A stretch of 64,000 nt of DNA from Pseudisothecium myosuroides (GCA_951799445.1 OX637287.1:42065724-42129723), one strand, 5' to 3'. Positions 50,483-62,639 are shown, counted from the stretch's first letter. Notes: generated by a model from the letters alone, not told the origin. Translations and numbers: made by a program.

Positions 50483-51045
50483 CTCGGGGGGGTCACTTAG
50501 AGTGTCCATTAGAAAACACGTGCGAACAAAACTTTGGACCCCCTATATTATATCCTAAAATTTAAATAAAATGAAATAAAAAAAATATGACTAGATTTTC
50601 CTACTTCAAAAGTTTATGTTTTGAATTATTGATATTTTATTTGTTAATGATAATTAGTTACAAATTTTTGAAGTAATTAGATACACTATACAACTGAAAA
50701 ATAACTTTCACACCCCTATATTATATCCTAAAAAATTGTCTAAAAAATGAACAAAAAATTCCTAAAAATAGCTCTCTATTGAAAGTTCATTTTGAGTTGA
50801 GTATTGATGCAATGGTCATCTAAATGTGATCTCTATAAATATTTGAGTTGAAAAACATGCCGTTTTAGGCCATTTTCAACCTCTTGTACAAATCATTTCA
50901 ACTATTATTTTAGTTTGAAATTTTGGCAATAGAAACCTATAGTCATTATTAAGCAACCCTCAAAATTTTAAGTTGAAATTATAGTTCATTAGAAACCACT
51001 TGTTCGCACGTGGTTTGTAGTAAAATATTAGGTGCCCCCCCCGAG
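50483..51045. mobile_element. 563-bp TIR element with perfect 8-bp target duplication
   Basis: ACAAATCA occurs at 50475-50482 and 51046-51053. The ends CTCGGGGGGGTCAC and GTGCCCCCCCCGAG are inverted, and a second inverted pair (ACACGTGCGAACAA / TTGTTCGCACGTGG) lies just inside. An 8-bp duplication suits hAT elements (P or Merlin are alternatives), although the G-run terminus is not typical. Non-coding. Confidence 0.8.
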
Positions 51046-51053
51046 ACAAATCA

Positions 51054-51380
51054 TCAAATTCTAAAGACTTCAACTAATTTCAAGTAATTTTTTAGAAAAT
51101 TCAAAAATCTTTTTGGAATCTATTGGAATCTTTTGAATTTGTTATAAATATTTTATAATTCTTTTGGAATCTTTTAGAAATCCTGTGAAAATCTATTAGA
51201 ATCTACTTGAATCTTTTAAAAAATTATTTAAAAAAAAAAATCTATTGGAATGTCTTCAAAATCTATGCGAAATTCTATTGGAATCTTTTTAGACTCTTTT
51301 AGACTCTTTTAGAATATTTGAATCTTCCAAAATCTTTTGAAATCATTTGGAATCTTCTACAAAGTATGAATTTAGATTTT
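51054..51380. repeat. Degenerate tandem repeat of a GGAATCTTTT-type motif
   Basis: Many short units of the form TTTTGGAATCTATTGGAATC, with variable spacing, fill the stretch. AT-rich and non-coding. Confidence 0.6.
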
Positions 51381-51799
51381 GAATTTCAATCAAAATTTTA
51401 ATAAATATAATTTGATTTTGAATTTGATTTGAATTACAATGAAATTCAATAATTACAATTTTAACTTGAAATTTGATCAAAATTTTGGACAAATTCAACT
51501 CTAATGCAAATTTTGTTTCATATAACTTAATGAAAAATTCAAACTTTGATTCAACTCAGATCAATTCAACACTGATTAGAATTTAAATTCTAATACAATT
51601 TTCATTCTATTCTCTATAGAATATAATTTGATTAGAGTTCAACTTTACAATTTGATTGAATTTTTGACTTGTATTTTTAAGTATTTTCATTTTCATTCTA
51701 ATTTGATTTAAATTCTAAATTTTGAATGAAAAGAATTCAAATTTTGAACTATTCATAGCTCTACTCTACACTTTGAATTATTTAATTTTGAATTGTGCA

Positions 51800-52440
51800 A
51801 GCCATCAAATTGCCTAGGTTGTTTTTATACCAAAAAACACTCAAAACTGCTATTTTTGCTACATTCATCAAAGAAAATAGAAAGAATATTTTTTTGGAAT
51901 TAAACCATAGGATGATTAGGATCTTCTACTTTACTTGTCTTAGAGCACAGAAAGAAAAGTTTTTTTGAACACTAGCCGGCAGTTTCAAATTACTTTGACT
52001 GCTAATTGTGGAAATTTTTTGCACTAAAGACTTTGAGTTTAAAATGTTTTGTATTTAAGGATTTCATTAAAATTCTGAGCAATAAATATCGAAAAATAAA
52101 ACACTTCATTTCCAATCTTTAAAACATTATTAAAGACACATAGATTCAAGATTGAACAAAAACAAAACCGTTTATAGCTTTGGAATAGAATTAAAACACA
52201 TTAATCCGAATGGTGAGATTATTTTAGCAAGCAAACTTAACCTTTTAAAAAAAATTATGCCTTTTTTTGGAAATTGCACTAAAAAATGAACCGTATAAGT
52301 TATTTTATCACAAAAATGCTTAGACTGCACAAAAATTAAGAGTTCATAATTTTTTCAACACAAGTTCAAGTAGAGCAAATCAAGCTTCTCATGTACACAA
52401 AAACATAATATTTGGAGAAAAAATTTGTTCTTCAAGAGGA
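51800..52440 (-). mobile_element. Degraded reverse copy of the TTAA family
   Basis: ACCAAAAAACACTCAAAACTG and later AATGGTGAGATTATTTTAGC, and TGCTTAGACTGCACAAAAA, follow the family sequence inverted. Neither TTAA end can be recognised, so it is an old truncated copy. Confidence 0.5.
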
Positions 52441-52940
52441 CAATGGTAATTTAGAAATATAATATAAATTCTAAATTTTTAACTATTCAAACTTCTAAAT
52501 TTGAACTATTCTAAAATAGAACTCTTTATCCCTAAGTTTTGGCCAAATCACCTTCAGAAAAAATGCTTGCCAAATTTGCAAAACATGTTAGAATAAATTG
52601 AAAAATTTACCACTAAAACTAGATTGTAATGTCTATTATTTCCAACAAATTTCATGAAAAACAAACTTACTATGAAGGAGAAAATTGCTTGCAAAATTGG
52701 CTGACTTTGCAAAATACAACCATGAATAAATACAACTAACTTTGGCCAAATCACCTCTAGGAAAATGCTTGTCAGATTTCCAAAACATGCTATAATAAAT
52801 TGAAAATTTTATCACTAAAATTAGATATTTATTATTTCCAACAAGTTTCGTGAAAAAAGGACTTATTATGGAGATATGTGCCTCCAAAGTTTGCTGACTT
52901 TACAAAATAGAAACGAAAATAGAAACAAAAAATGCATAAA

Positions 52941-54065
52941 TGACATCTAACTAACCTCTTTCTAACAAGGGACTCCAACCATGGTGCAATGGTTGGAGAT
53001 CAAGGTTCTAGCCAAGAGGTTCAAGGTTCGAACCTTGCCTTGGCTACCCACGTGGTGGGTCAATGTTTTGAAAAAAGTTTCAACTGCTGCCCGGAAAAAA
53101 AATTGATTAAAAGTTTAGAAGATCGTCTGAATCAACATAAATGCATGCTAAAAAATGTCCGAATCAAGTTGTCCTAATCAACCCTTCCTATCAACATAAC
53201 TATGCAAAATCTATGCTGAAACGGACATGGTTTTTTCTAGTAGTATGACCAAAAACAAAACCAAGTAAAAGACGACCAATTCCTATGTGAGTTTGTGTTT
53301 TGAGACGGGCAATTTGGACATGTAACTAATCCTTAAGAGTGTCTGTGCTCATGGTTTTCTTACCGCACGTACCTGTCAATGCGATTCCGTAGCTTGTGCA
53401 GAAACCGCCCATTATCTTCCTTCGCATCCACTCGCATTAATTGATCCACTATCTCCAGCTGCTTCCGCACCCCAATCTTGGTCACATCCAGCACTCATTC
53501 CTTCTGGCAAGCTAGTAGTCTCGAGAAAAGCCGCAGGGCCGAGTACGTCTCTCCTCCTGAAGTAAATAAACACCTACAATATCAACCACAAGGCCTAAAC
53601 GTTTCAAGTTGAAAGCTAAACAATGAGAGTTGAGTGAAGGACATAAAAAAACAGTCCCAACAACAACATAGAATTGACATACAGACAAGCAACACTAAAA
53701 ATTGTTCCAAACACTATTAGAAAAAACCATGTCCGTTTCAGCATAGATTTTGCGTAGTTCTGTTGATAGAAAGGGTTGATTAGGACAACTTGATTCGGAC
53801 ATTTTTTAGCATACATTTATGTTGATTCGGACAATCTTCTAAACTTTTAATCAATTTTTTTTTTTTTTTTCCAGCTGCTGCCCAAACATTTCGGGCAGCT
53901 GAATTTTTTTTCAGGCAGCAGTTGAAACTTTTTTCAAAACATTGATCCACCACGTGGGCAGCCAAGGCAAAGTTCGAACCTTGAACCTCTTGGCTAGAAA
54001 CCTTGATCTCCAACCATTGCACCATGGTTGGAGTCCCTTGTTAGAAAGAGGTTAGTTAGATGTCA
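52941..54065. mobile_element. Fold-back element with 300-bp arms and an exon-like insert
   Basis: The left arm (52941-53244) and right arm (53713-54065) are long inverted copies; outer ends read TGACATCTAACTAACC and its inverse, inner ends are CTAGTAGT and ACTATTAG. Each arm includes GGTGCAATGGTTGG and GGTTCGAACCTTG, resembling tRNA A and B boxes as found in SINEs. The 468-bp centre carries a 184-bp exon-like segment. Long arms with a captured gene piece recall Pack-MULEs, but no 9-bp duplication was found. Confidence 0.65.
53373..53556 (-). pseudogene. Captured exon fragment of an unidentified gene
   Basis: On the minus strand a 184-bp GC-richer block is bounded by an acceptor (TTTACTTCAG) and a donor (GACAG/GTACGT). 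One frame reads TYSALRLFSRLLACQKE, then TGA, then KQLEIVDQLMRVDAKEDNGR and FLHKLRNRIDR. The helix-rich, charged composition looks like a genuine eukaryotic protein, possibly an alpha-solenoid, but I do not recognise the family. The TGA shows it is not functional as is. Confidence 0.5.
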
Positions 54066-55234
54066 TTAGATGAGATTCGAGGGGGCTGGAGGGACTTGGC
54101 ACGGGAGTCAGCTAGCTAGTACATCAGAAAAAGTCAAGTGGATGGGCAGCAAGAAGTAAAAGGTGGTTCCCACTGAAAGCTAAAATGTTATGATCAGAAA
54201 CTTAAGGAAGAACTTTCGGACCCTATCTCGTCAAAGATATCAGGGACAAAAGCTTGAGTTGATAGACAGGAGGCTGGAGGCACGATGCGGATTACACGCG
54301 GTTGCCCTCTGTGGATCTTCTTTGATTCAAGAACGTTGTAGTCTCCGATTGAGTGTTTTGCTAGAAGTTTAGGTTAGTGTATACCTCGGGCGTACGATTG
54401 GTGGTTTTCGATCTGAAATCGAATCACTCTAACCTCACTTAAGGTGGCTTATCTCTCTTAGTCAAACCTTAACCCTCACTACTTATATTCCTACTCACTT
54501 CTCCAGCTTGCTTAGACCAGATCTAGAAATGGAATCATATAGAGATGTAGTTTGTGATGGTCGTCACTATACAGGCGACAAGTATTTTGACCTCCACACA
54601 GGGTTGTCATACCGGACGGACGTCCGGTTCGCCTGTCCGATAGACGTCTTGCCCATCCGATGTGGTCAACAATAAGTTGACTTTCTTTAATTGAAAAAAC
54701 AGGTGATATGGCTGCTACTTTGACGCCACTTGGTTACCAAGTAGGATCCAGGGCGCGGAAGTCAGCGATAGGGGCGCGGACTTTAGTCAGGGCGTAGACG
54801 TAATCTTGTTAGGGCACGGACGGAAGTTAGGGCGGGGACGGAATTGTGTCAGGGCGGGGACGGAATTGTGTGGACGGGGACGAGAGTGGGTCGGAGCGCG
54901 GACGATTTTTTTAAATTGGAGCGAAATTGAATTAATTTATTTTTGAATGAAGGGGGTCCTTGTACAACCGAACCATATTGTTTTTCATTGGGGCCAAGTG
55001 GAACTAATTCCTTGTGAATTTAAAAGTAAAGGAAGAGGAACCTTACTCCATGGACTCGTATTTTTTTTCCTTGAAGGCAAATGAATTTAATTCATTCTCC
55101 ATTAAGAAGCAATAAAGGGGCCCTCATTCTATTAAACCATATTTTTTTGCATTGTAGGCAAAAAATTACTAATTCCTTTTGAATTTATGAGCAATAAGGG
55201 GGGACCCGTGCTCACGTGAACCACATTTTTTTAA

Positions 55235-56275
55235 CCCCTAAAGGACCATTGTCCCCTCGGGAGACAAATGGGATTTCGAGCAGATACCTAGGGGCTGAAT
55301 TTTTGTCCTGATTTTTTGAAACTTTTTATGCAGATAGAAAAACTTATAAGCTTCGTGGGAATATATATTTTTTTTCAATTGGTGCCTGGGAACAAAAGTT
55401 ATGCCCAAATAAGCTCAAAACAGGGGACAGGGGTTTCAGCAAAAAAACATTTGCAGAAATTTGAATGTTTTTTTTTGCCATAGATTATATTTTTGTCTAT
55501 CTAGGAAGCTTTGATTCATTCCATTTGGATTTGTTATGAGAAAGTTATAGACAATCTTATTTTTCGGGCACTTAGAGCATCTTCCTAAAAAAAATAACTT
55601 GTAGGATTCATTTTCGAATGCAATTTTTACAATTTAAAAAAAAAAAGTTTCTTGTGGTTTAGATTTTTTGCTAGAACAATCTCACCATTGGGATTAATGC
55701 ATTTTAATTCCATATAAAAGATATTAATATTTTAGATTTTCCTACTATCTCGTATCTATTTCTACTTAACAATTTTTTTAATAATGAAAATTAAGTTTTT
55801 TTGAATTTTTTTTTTTTTGCTAGACCCTCAACTCAATTCTCCATTGTAAAGATTTAAAGCTCAAAACTTTGTAGTGCAAAAATTAAAAGTTTAAAATGTT
55901 CAAAATCAAAAAATTTAGTCCCACAATAGGCTGAAAAACTTGTTTTTTGCACTTAAAATGCAATGGTCAATATTTTTTATAATTAATTCCACACATCCTA
56001 CTATTCTAGACATAGTAGTCTTCTTTTTTGTACGCTTCTATTAAAAATTTCAAATACATCCCATACACAAAAAAATATCAAAGTAGGAAGATTCATTGGA
56101 AAATTTCATTGTCAAAACATTGTTAGGCCTTCAAGGGTTGAACATAACTATCTTGCAATCTACTTGCTCAAATTTTCAGGAATTTCGTCCAAACATTTTT
56201 ATACTAGTCTAATACAATATCCTATAGCTAGATATGGAAAAAAAAATTCAATTACGTACAATATCTAAGAAAAAA
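55235..56275 (+). mobile_element. TTAA-flanked element inside the hAT-like element, 3' damaged
   Basis: TTAA at 55231-55234 followed by CCCCTAAAGGACCATTGTCC. The family interior is clear to about 55,970. It is then broken by about 170 bp of other sequence ending GGCCTTCAAGGGTTGAAC, after which TATCTTGCAATCTACTTGC and GATATGGAAAAAAA resume. The right end is lost near 56,275. Confidence 0.65.
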
Positions 56276-56499
56276 TTAGAAATAATTTATCATCCTGTTT
56301 TGAATTTTAGAGTAGAAAGAGGAGCTCATTATATACATATGAGGTGGCAGGAGGTGCAACAACCCACATGAGATATATTAATTACAATTAGTGCTTAGGA
56401 GTTCCATTGCTCATGGTGAACTCAAATTAAAGTAGGATTTTAGAGGTTGAAAACTTGATGTACTATCCTATTACCAAATCCAAAGCCGTTGAACTTTTC

Positions 56500-58860
56500 T
56501 GCAAGCAAAAAAACGATTGTATTTTACTTCAATTCCAAACATAAGTAGATGTCTAGATAACAATTATCAAAGGAACCATTAACTTGAATCCAAAAATAAA
56601 ACAAATTGTATTCAATTTTTTTCCAAAACAATTCTAGTATCCAATTTTTTTTGTTTTTAAAAACAACCTAAACCCAAAAATAAAAGAAGAGGTATTTGAT
56701 TTCAATTCCTAAATCCAAACATAATTAGACTCTTGTTACTGAAATGAAGCATTGAACGTTTGAACTCGAATCCAAAAAACAAGTAACTTGAAATTGATGA
56801 CAATCCCTAAACCCTTGCAGTAGTTTTATCTTCCAATTACAAAAATATAACTTGTAATTGCTAATTACAGAAATTGACCCTTGAACTAGAACTAAAGATT
56901 TTTCATTCTATATTTTAATTGAATACCCAGCCCTTGTAGCCTTTAATTACAGAAGTAGACCCTGCAAGGCTACAACTTGAATCCCCAAGAACTATATCCT
57001 GTATTTAATAGGAATTCCAAAATCTTGTAGCCTCTACGTAGTACTTACAAAAGTAAACCCTTTTATCCTAACCAAATATAAAATAATTTGTATCTAGTTT
57101 GAATTCCCAATCCTTGTATCTTCCATTAACACAAATGAACCCTTGAAGTAGAACCCAAAAATATTAACTTGTATTTGAAGGGATTTCCAAACCCTTATAA
57201 CCCGTATTGGCGTACTTCAACTTGAAGCCCTTGAAGTACAAGCACATAACATTTAACTTGTATTTGATTTGAATTTTAAATACTTTGAACAACAATTTAC
57301 CAACATGATAAAGGCTTCAACTATAACTAAACAAAACATAACTTGTATTTGATTTGAAATCAAAACCCTTGTAGCATCCAGTAACAAGACTAAAGCCTTG
57401 AACTTGCTTCAAAACCATTAGAACTTGCATTTTGTTTCCTTTCCAAATCCTTGTAGCCTTTATTTTCAAAAATAAATCCTTGAACTACATTTGAATACAT
57501 TGTAATACGTTAATGATGTGAATTCCAATTTCCAAACCCTTGTAGCCCCCATTACCAAAAATAAACCCATTGAATTAGAATTCTACAAAATATAAGACGT
57601 GTTTGAATTGAATTTTGAACTTTGAACCCTTTTAGTTTCTATTTGGAGAATTCGAAAATGCATCCTTCAACTTGAATTTTAAAAATGTGTACCTTGTCTT
57701 TCGTTATAAATCCAAAAACTTCTAGCATCTAATTTCAATTTTTTTTTCTTGAAGTGTGCAAGTTAATTTTCATTTTCTGAAATCTCCTTTTTTTTGGGTG
57801 GGTCCTAGTTCTCAAGTGCTTGATGAAGGCAAGAAGGAGAAGTTTGGCCCCAAGAAGGGAGCGACATGCTTCCACACATTGTCTTTGAACTGAAAAAGTG
57901 GTTGGACCTCTTAATGCAGCCATTGACTTGAAGATATTTTCCGAACTCAAATGAAGGGCTGGCTGCATTAATGGGTTCCCCCTCTTTATGGGAAAGAAGA
58001 ATCCCATGCCAATTTCAAATGTTGAAGCTGAATTTCACTCCTCCTTATTGTCCTGCTCAACGTCCGCGCTCCTCCAGGACATCCGCGCCCATGTGTCCGC
58101 GCCCTGACCTAGGCATATGTGTGGAAACTTATCCAAGTGACAGACGTGAACTCCCTCCAAGCCAAATTTGAACTCCCTCCATGACAAACTTGAACACACA
58201 AATTCACAAACTTGAACACATAAGTATCTTAACTAGTGCTTCATTTCAATCAAAACCCTCTAGTAGCCCTTACGAAAAGAACCCGTTGAAGGTGAATTCC
58301 AAAAAAATCTGAACAAGTATTTCATCTCAATTCCAAAGCCTTCTACGATCTCATTACCAAAATACACCGTTGAACTTGAATTCTAAAATAACTTAAGTAG
58401 TATTTGATTTCAATTCCAAACCATTATAGGATCCCATTACACAAATAAAAATTTCTAGTTGAATGATTGAATATTTGAATTCTAATAAAACTTGACCAGT
58501 ATTTCATTTCAATCCCAAACTGGTTTGGTATCCCCATTACAAAAATAAACCATTGAACTTGAATTCCAAAATAATGTAACTAGTATTTCATTTCAATACC
58601 AACACCTTTTGGTATCTCCATTACAAAAATATTTCAATGCATTATAATTTGTATTTGATTTCAATCCAAACCCTTGTAGCTATTTATTTCAAAAATAAAG
58701 CCTTGAACAAAAAGCCAAAGAAATATAAGTTGGTTGTGATTTGATTTTTAAACTCCAAACCCTAAATCCCAAATAGGTTCTATTTAGAAGAATAAAAAAT
58801 GAATCCTTGAACTTGAATTTAAACAAATATGTACCTTGTCTTTCATTAGGACTCCAAACC
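56500..58860. repeat. Degenerate tandem units within the hAT-like element
   Basis: Loose units of about 65-80 bp recur: CCTTGAACTTGAATTCC, then AACTTGTATTTGATTTC, then AATTCCAAACCCTTGTAGC, then CCATTACCAAAAATAAACC. Dozens of partial copies are visible with no reading frame. It looks like an expanded internal minisatellite. Confidence 0.75.
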
Positions 58861-59300
58861 CTTTGGAATTCTACTCACACAAATTTTGTCCTTCTTGTTT
58901 GGAAGTTTAGTTTCATTTTCTAAATTTTTTTTTTTTTGGTGGGTCCTAGTTCTCAAGTGCTTGATGAAGGCAAGAAAGAGAAGTTCGGCCCCAAGAAGGG
59001 AGCAACATGCTTCCATACATTGTCTTTGAACTGAAAAAGTGGTTGAACCTCTTAATGCAGCCATTGAATTGAAGATATTCCCCGAACTCAAATGAAGGGC
59101 TGGCTGCATTAATGGGTTCCCCCTCTCCATGGGAAAGAAGAATCCCATGACCAAGTTCAATGCGAATTTGACTTCCCCCTACACTATGGCTAAGGAGTGG
59201 GACGTCCGCGCCCCGATGAGTCCATCCGCGCCCTGATGGAAACGTCCGCGCCTAGCACAGTCCCCGCCCTGACGATGACGTCCATGCCTTGCACTGTCGT
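57750..59300. repeat. Duplicated 3' subterminal segment, about 1.17 kb apart
   Basis: About 57,770-58,100 and 58,930-59,220 share GGTGGGTCCTAGTTCTCAAG, GAACTGAAAAAGTGGTTG, GAAGGGCTGGCTGCATTAAT and GGGTTCCCCCTCT. Both are followed by GTCCGCGC-rich DNA. The minus-strand frames there (90 and 104 codons) are paralogous shadows of this duplication with no recognised function. Confidence 0.8.
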
Positions 59301-61752
59301 CCCCGCCCTGACTTTCACGTCCACACCCTAATTCCAGAGTGGAAGCAACTTGCCAATTGGAAAATTTCAAAAATGAAAGGCGTCCAGACTGTTCAGACAG
59401 TCCGTCTGTCCGGTCCGGTTCGCCCATCCGTCCGGTATGACAACCCTGCCTCTACAAGCAACTAGCTAGAAACACCAGACGTGACCAAATTACTAACAAG
59501 GCCAATAATGCTGATCAGTTGCAAGGTTATAGATATCAGATGCAGGGTCACGGTGGACAAGGTCAGATCCCGGATCTGCGAGGTCAGCAGAACGGCTATC
59601 GTGGATGCCACCAAAGGGACCCAAATTTATAATTTTTTAATCATCAAGGAAATATTCCTTGAGGCGAGCATCTTGACCTCACGCGGATGTCACCTCTTGC
59701 CACAACAACCAACCCGTACGCACCCACCATTGGCGAAACGCTCCCTTCGGATACACACCGGAACTCGGCCGGCCTATTGATTCATGCACACAAGGTACTT
59801 CCGCCTAGAGCCATTGACCCCTCTGCTTCGACTCGCGAGATCTCACATCTTCAGGGCCACATTGTTGTTGCTGGTTTTATTGGGGGTCACCTTGACGAAG
59901 TTAGTACCTGATCTTGGCTCAAAGACTTGGGTAGAAGACTTCACCCTCACTGCATCTTGCTCCATAAACAGTCTGGAAACGGGTTCCAATATGTCAACGT
60001 AAACAGCTTAGATGCAGTTGAAAAATGCATCAACCTTCTTCTTCATAGATTCCCAGAAGGAGAAGCAGCGTACCAGTATTGGCAGCCGTCCTGTAATCCG
60101 TTTTCTCACACAGTATCGAGCCATTCATGTTGGTTAACTTTAGAAGGACTCTCACTTGAATTTATCCCTCTCGGGGATCATTATCCAGCTGTTAGGTAGA
60201 CCACTCGTAGCCGACATTCCCAACCGCTGCTGAGTCCACACACATATTGTGTAGCGCTCAACCTTTTTGAAGGATGGATCCCGAAGGTGTACATGGAAAG
60301 GCAAAAAACGGACACAACAGAAGTATTAGTCGTGTATGAAGATCCAAGGCTCAACTGCCCACGATTCACATCTGGGATTCATCCACCTGAAGATTGCCCT
60401 CTCCCTCCATACAATAGTGATAGGGTGAACCCAAACCCCTAGTTCAATCCTAATCCGTTACAACCTGAAAGATCAACTGGCTTCGATCCCTCTCACCCCT
60501 CTAGTAGCCGCCACCCCTCAGGAAGCCACCAAGGTGGATCTAAGTCGAATGGTAGATACAATCAACACAGCAAGTCTTGCAGTCAATGAGGTCGCCCGCC
60601 TCTGGCTACCCTTGACGCTGAGGGCTTTATCCCTGTCCAAAGTCGTAGACAGGGCAACAATTATCATAGATAAGCCTTACAGGCGAGTTCCTCTCATTTC
60701 TGGTCTTGAAAAGAGTCAACGGAGTAGCTTCAAGGGAATACAGACAACCACCACGTTCGGCTGGTCTCAGTCCCAGAGGACGTTACACATGCTAAGGGGG
60801 GACAATCTACCCCGCCCAAAGTAGCCTCCCCCGGCACTAGGCCAGACTCAACCCGCACCCCTCTTTCGAGCACTCAAAGCAACCATGACAACTCGGAGAA
60901 ATTACCCCTCCCTCCTTTGCTCATGTCGCACCACACACCCATGCACATCTCCGAATTTTATAACCCTAGTAATTTAGCCTAGGACATTACAATCCCTCAG
61001 CTTAGCGATCCTACACCGATCTCACCTGCTCATGCAGCGGAATCACTGAATCCACATTATCAAAGGCCTGATTCTCCATCAACGAACCCATCCATCTGCA
61101 ATTCTTTATCTTTCCCTACCCTCACCCCGATCCAACAGCATGGTACAACCCATGGACCCTCTCCAACCGCAGTACCACATCAAGGTAACTCAAACGGCTT
61201 ATTAGCTGAGCCTATTCTCCAAAACAACTCAGATTCTAATAATATGCAAGAACTTTCTGACCCAATAGTCCAACTTATCATCGATCAAGTTTCCCATCTC
61301 CTTGCTGATTCTCACCCAGATGCGGTTAACCATGACCCATATAACAACTCAACATAATTCCCACCCCAAGGTTTTGACTTAGCCTTGGAACCAGATCATT
61401 TTGTCGATGCTCCGCTCAATCTTCCCATCTCTCATGCACCATCCCGGCCTTCATCTCCAACTACTGACAGTGGTACATCTTTAGCACTTAGAGTTTATAA
61501 CCATATTTCTGGCTCCCTTCCCTTGTGGACGACATTTAACCCTGAAAGTTCAGACCAACTACCGCCTAGTGATTTTTCTCTCAGAAACGTCAAGGCTCTA
61601 GTTCGGCAAAGGGCTTTGGCCCAGGCTCACCAACCCCAAAGGAAAGTTGTGGTAATTTCTGCAGATCAAGCTTTAGATTCTTGGGGCATTAGAATCACAA
61701 ACCAGTTAGTTTGCACATGAAGCGCTAGGAATACTTCCGATCCATCTCAGCC

Positions 61753-62500
61753 ATGAAATTATGACTATTATCTCAAAATATAAGAGGACTTAATGATCCT
61801 CGTGCCATTGACAATCTTAGACAGTATCTTCAGATTCATCCTGTAGACTTTTTATTTATCCAAGAACACAAGCTACGTGGTCAAAGGGCGAAAAACTTAG
61901 GTAGACAACTATGGAAGCGCGCCAAGACTTTATTCACTAATGCTGAACCTGGTTACAATACTGATGATTCTCACTCTGGTAAGGGAGGTGCTGCATCATT
62001 TAATGCTCCTAGATGGGCCACCTTAATCTCTAGTTTGGGTACATGCTTCGGAGGACGGGTACTGTGGTTCATACTCTCAGGGATGCCGAGTGGGGACCTT
62101 GGGTTCATCAATATCTATACTCTTGTCAACCCCCAATCCAGGAAAGTACTCTGGGAGACTATGGCTCGTGAGACCCCAAATACTTGTAGATGGATTCTCC
62201 TCGGCAACTTCAACATGGTGGAACGGAGAGGACAAATTGAATGTTGCTAAAAGATCCATACTGGCTCATGAGAGACTATTATTTAACAGTCTCAAAGATT
62301 CAATCCAAGTATCTGAAAGCCCCCTTACACTACCAAGCCTTGCCTTTTCATGGGAGAATGCTAGGACAGATGAGGTTTATGTCATGGCAAGGCTTGACAG
62401 ATTCTATATATTTAACGAGTCTCTATATAGTCAGAGAGAAATCCTTGAATACAAGATACTTGGCGATCATTCTTGATCCGACCACTGCCTTGTTTCTCTT
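61753..62500 (+). pseudogene. LINE ORF2 endonuclease domain, broken
   Basis: ATG at 61753 is followed after three codons by TGA, then LLSQNIRGLNDPRA, the standard start of plant L1 apurinic-like endonucleases. IQEHKLR (catalytic Glu region), GGAASFNAPRW, GFINIYTLVNP and WILLGNFNMV (the GDFN-type motif with Asp replaced by Asn) follow. A frameshift near 62,225 moves the rest to another frame: SLAFSWENAR, then RLDRFYIF and GDHS near 62,470. These enzymes nick target DNA to prime reverse transcription. This copy cannot make a whole domain. Confidence 0.8.
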
Positions 62501-62639
62501 GTTATTGAATTAGCTAAGACATCATCCAGACCAAGCAGATGGTCAATGTCGACATTATATTTTGAAGATGCAAAAGAAGGAATTCGGAAAGCCTGGCTCA
62601 TAGCCCCTGAATCAGCTTCCTTTTTTTACCAAGCTTAAA

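Larger units (their letters stand above)
54599..59448. mobile_element. 4.85-kb hAT-like non-autonomous element
   Basis: Ends CAGGGTTGTCATACCGGACG and its inverse (CCGGTATGACAACCCTG) with flanks CCTCCACA (54591-54598) and CCTCTACA (59449-59456), an 8-bp duplication with one mismatch. CAGGG ends and 8-bp duplications are hAT hallmarks. Subterminal regions hold repeated GC-rich motifs such as CAGGGCGCGGACG and GTCCGCGCCCTGA. The interior is AT-rich: a TTAA element at 55235, then degenerate short tandem units from about 56,500 to 58,860. No transposase was found, so it is unusually long for a non-autonomous element. Confidence 0.8.
54529..61720 (+). pseudogene. LINE ORF1 remnant, split by a 4.85-kb insertion
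   Basis: ATG at 54529 opens a frame (MESYRDVVCDGRHYTGDKYF) that reaches the insertion at 54598. Taking one copy of the 8-bp duplication, it resumes in the same frame at 59457 (KQLARNTRRDQ...) until a TAA near 59,628. Later pieces include CINLLLHRFPEGEAAYQYW, LTLEGLSLEFIPLG and RLNCPRF, similar in layout to plant LINE ORF1 RNA-binding proteins. A long Pro/Ser/Asn-rich linker follows to 61720 (VVVISADQALDSWGIR). Several internal stops. No CCHC knuckle was clearly seen. Confidence 0.6.

Noticed and set aside
52978..53055. True tRNA gene
   Set aside because: A and B box-like motifs are present but I could not fold a cloverleaf, and it is repeated inverted as part of a transposon arm.
57735..59160. 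Two related minus-strand genes of 90 and 104 codons
   Set aside because: They arise from a duplicated non-coding segment of the hAT-like element and have no motif.
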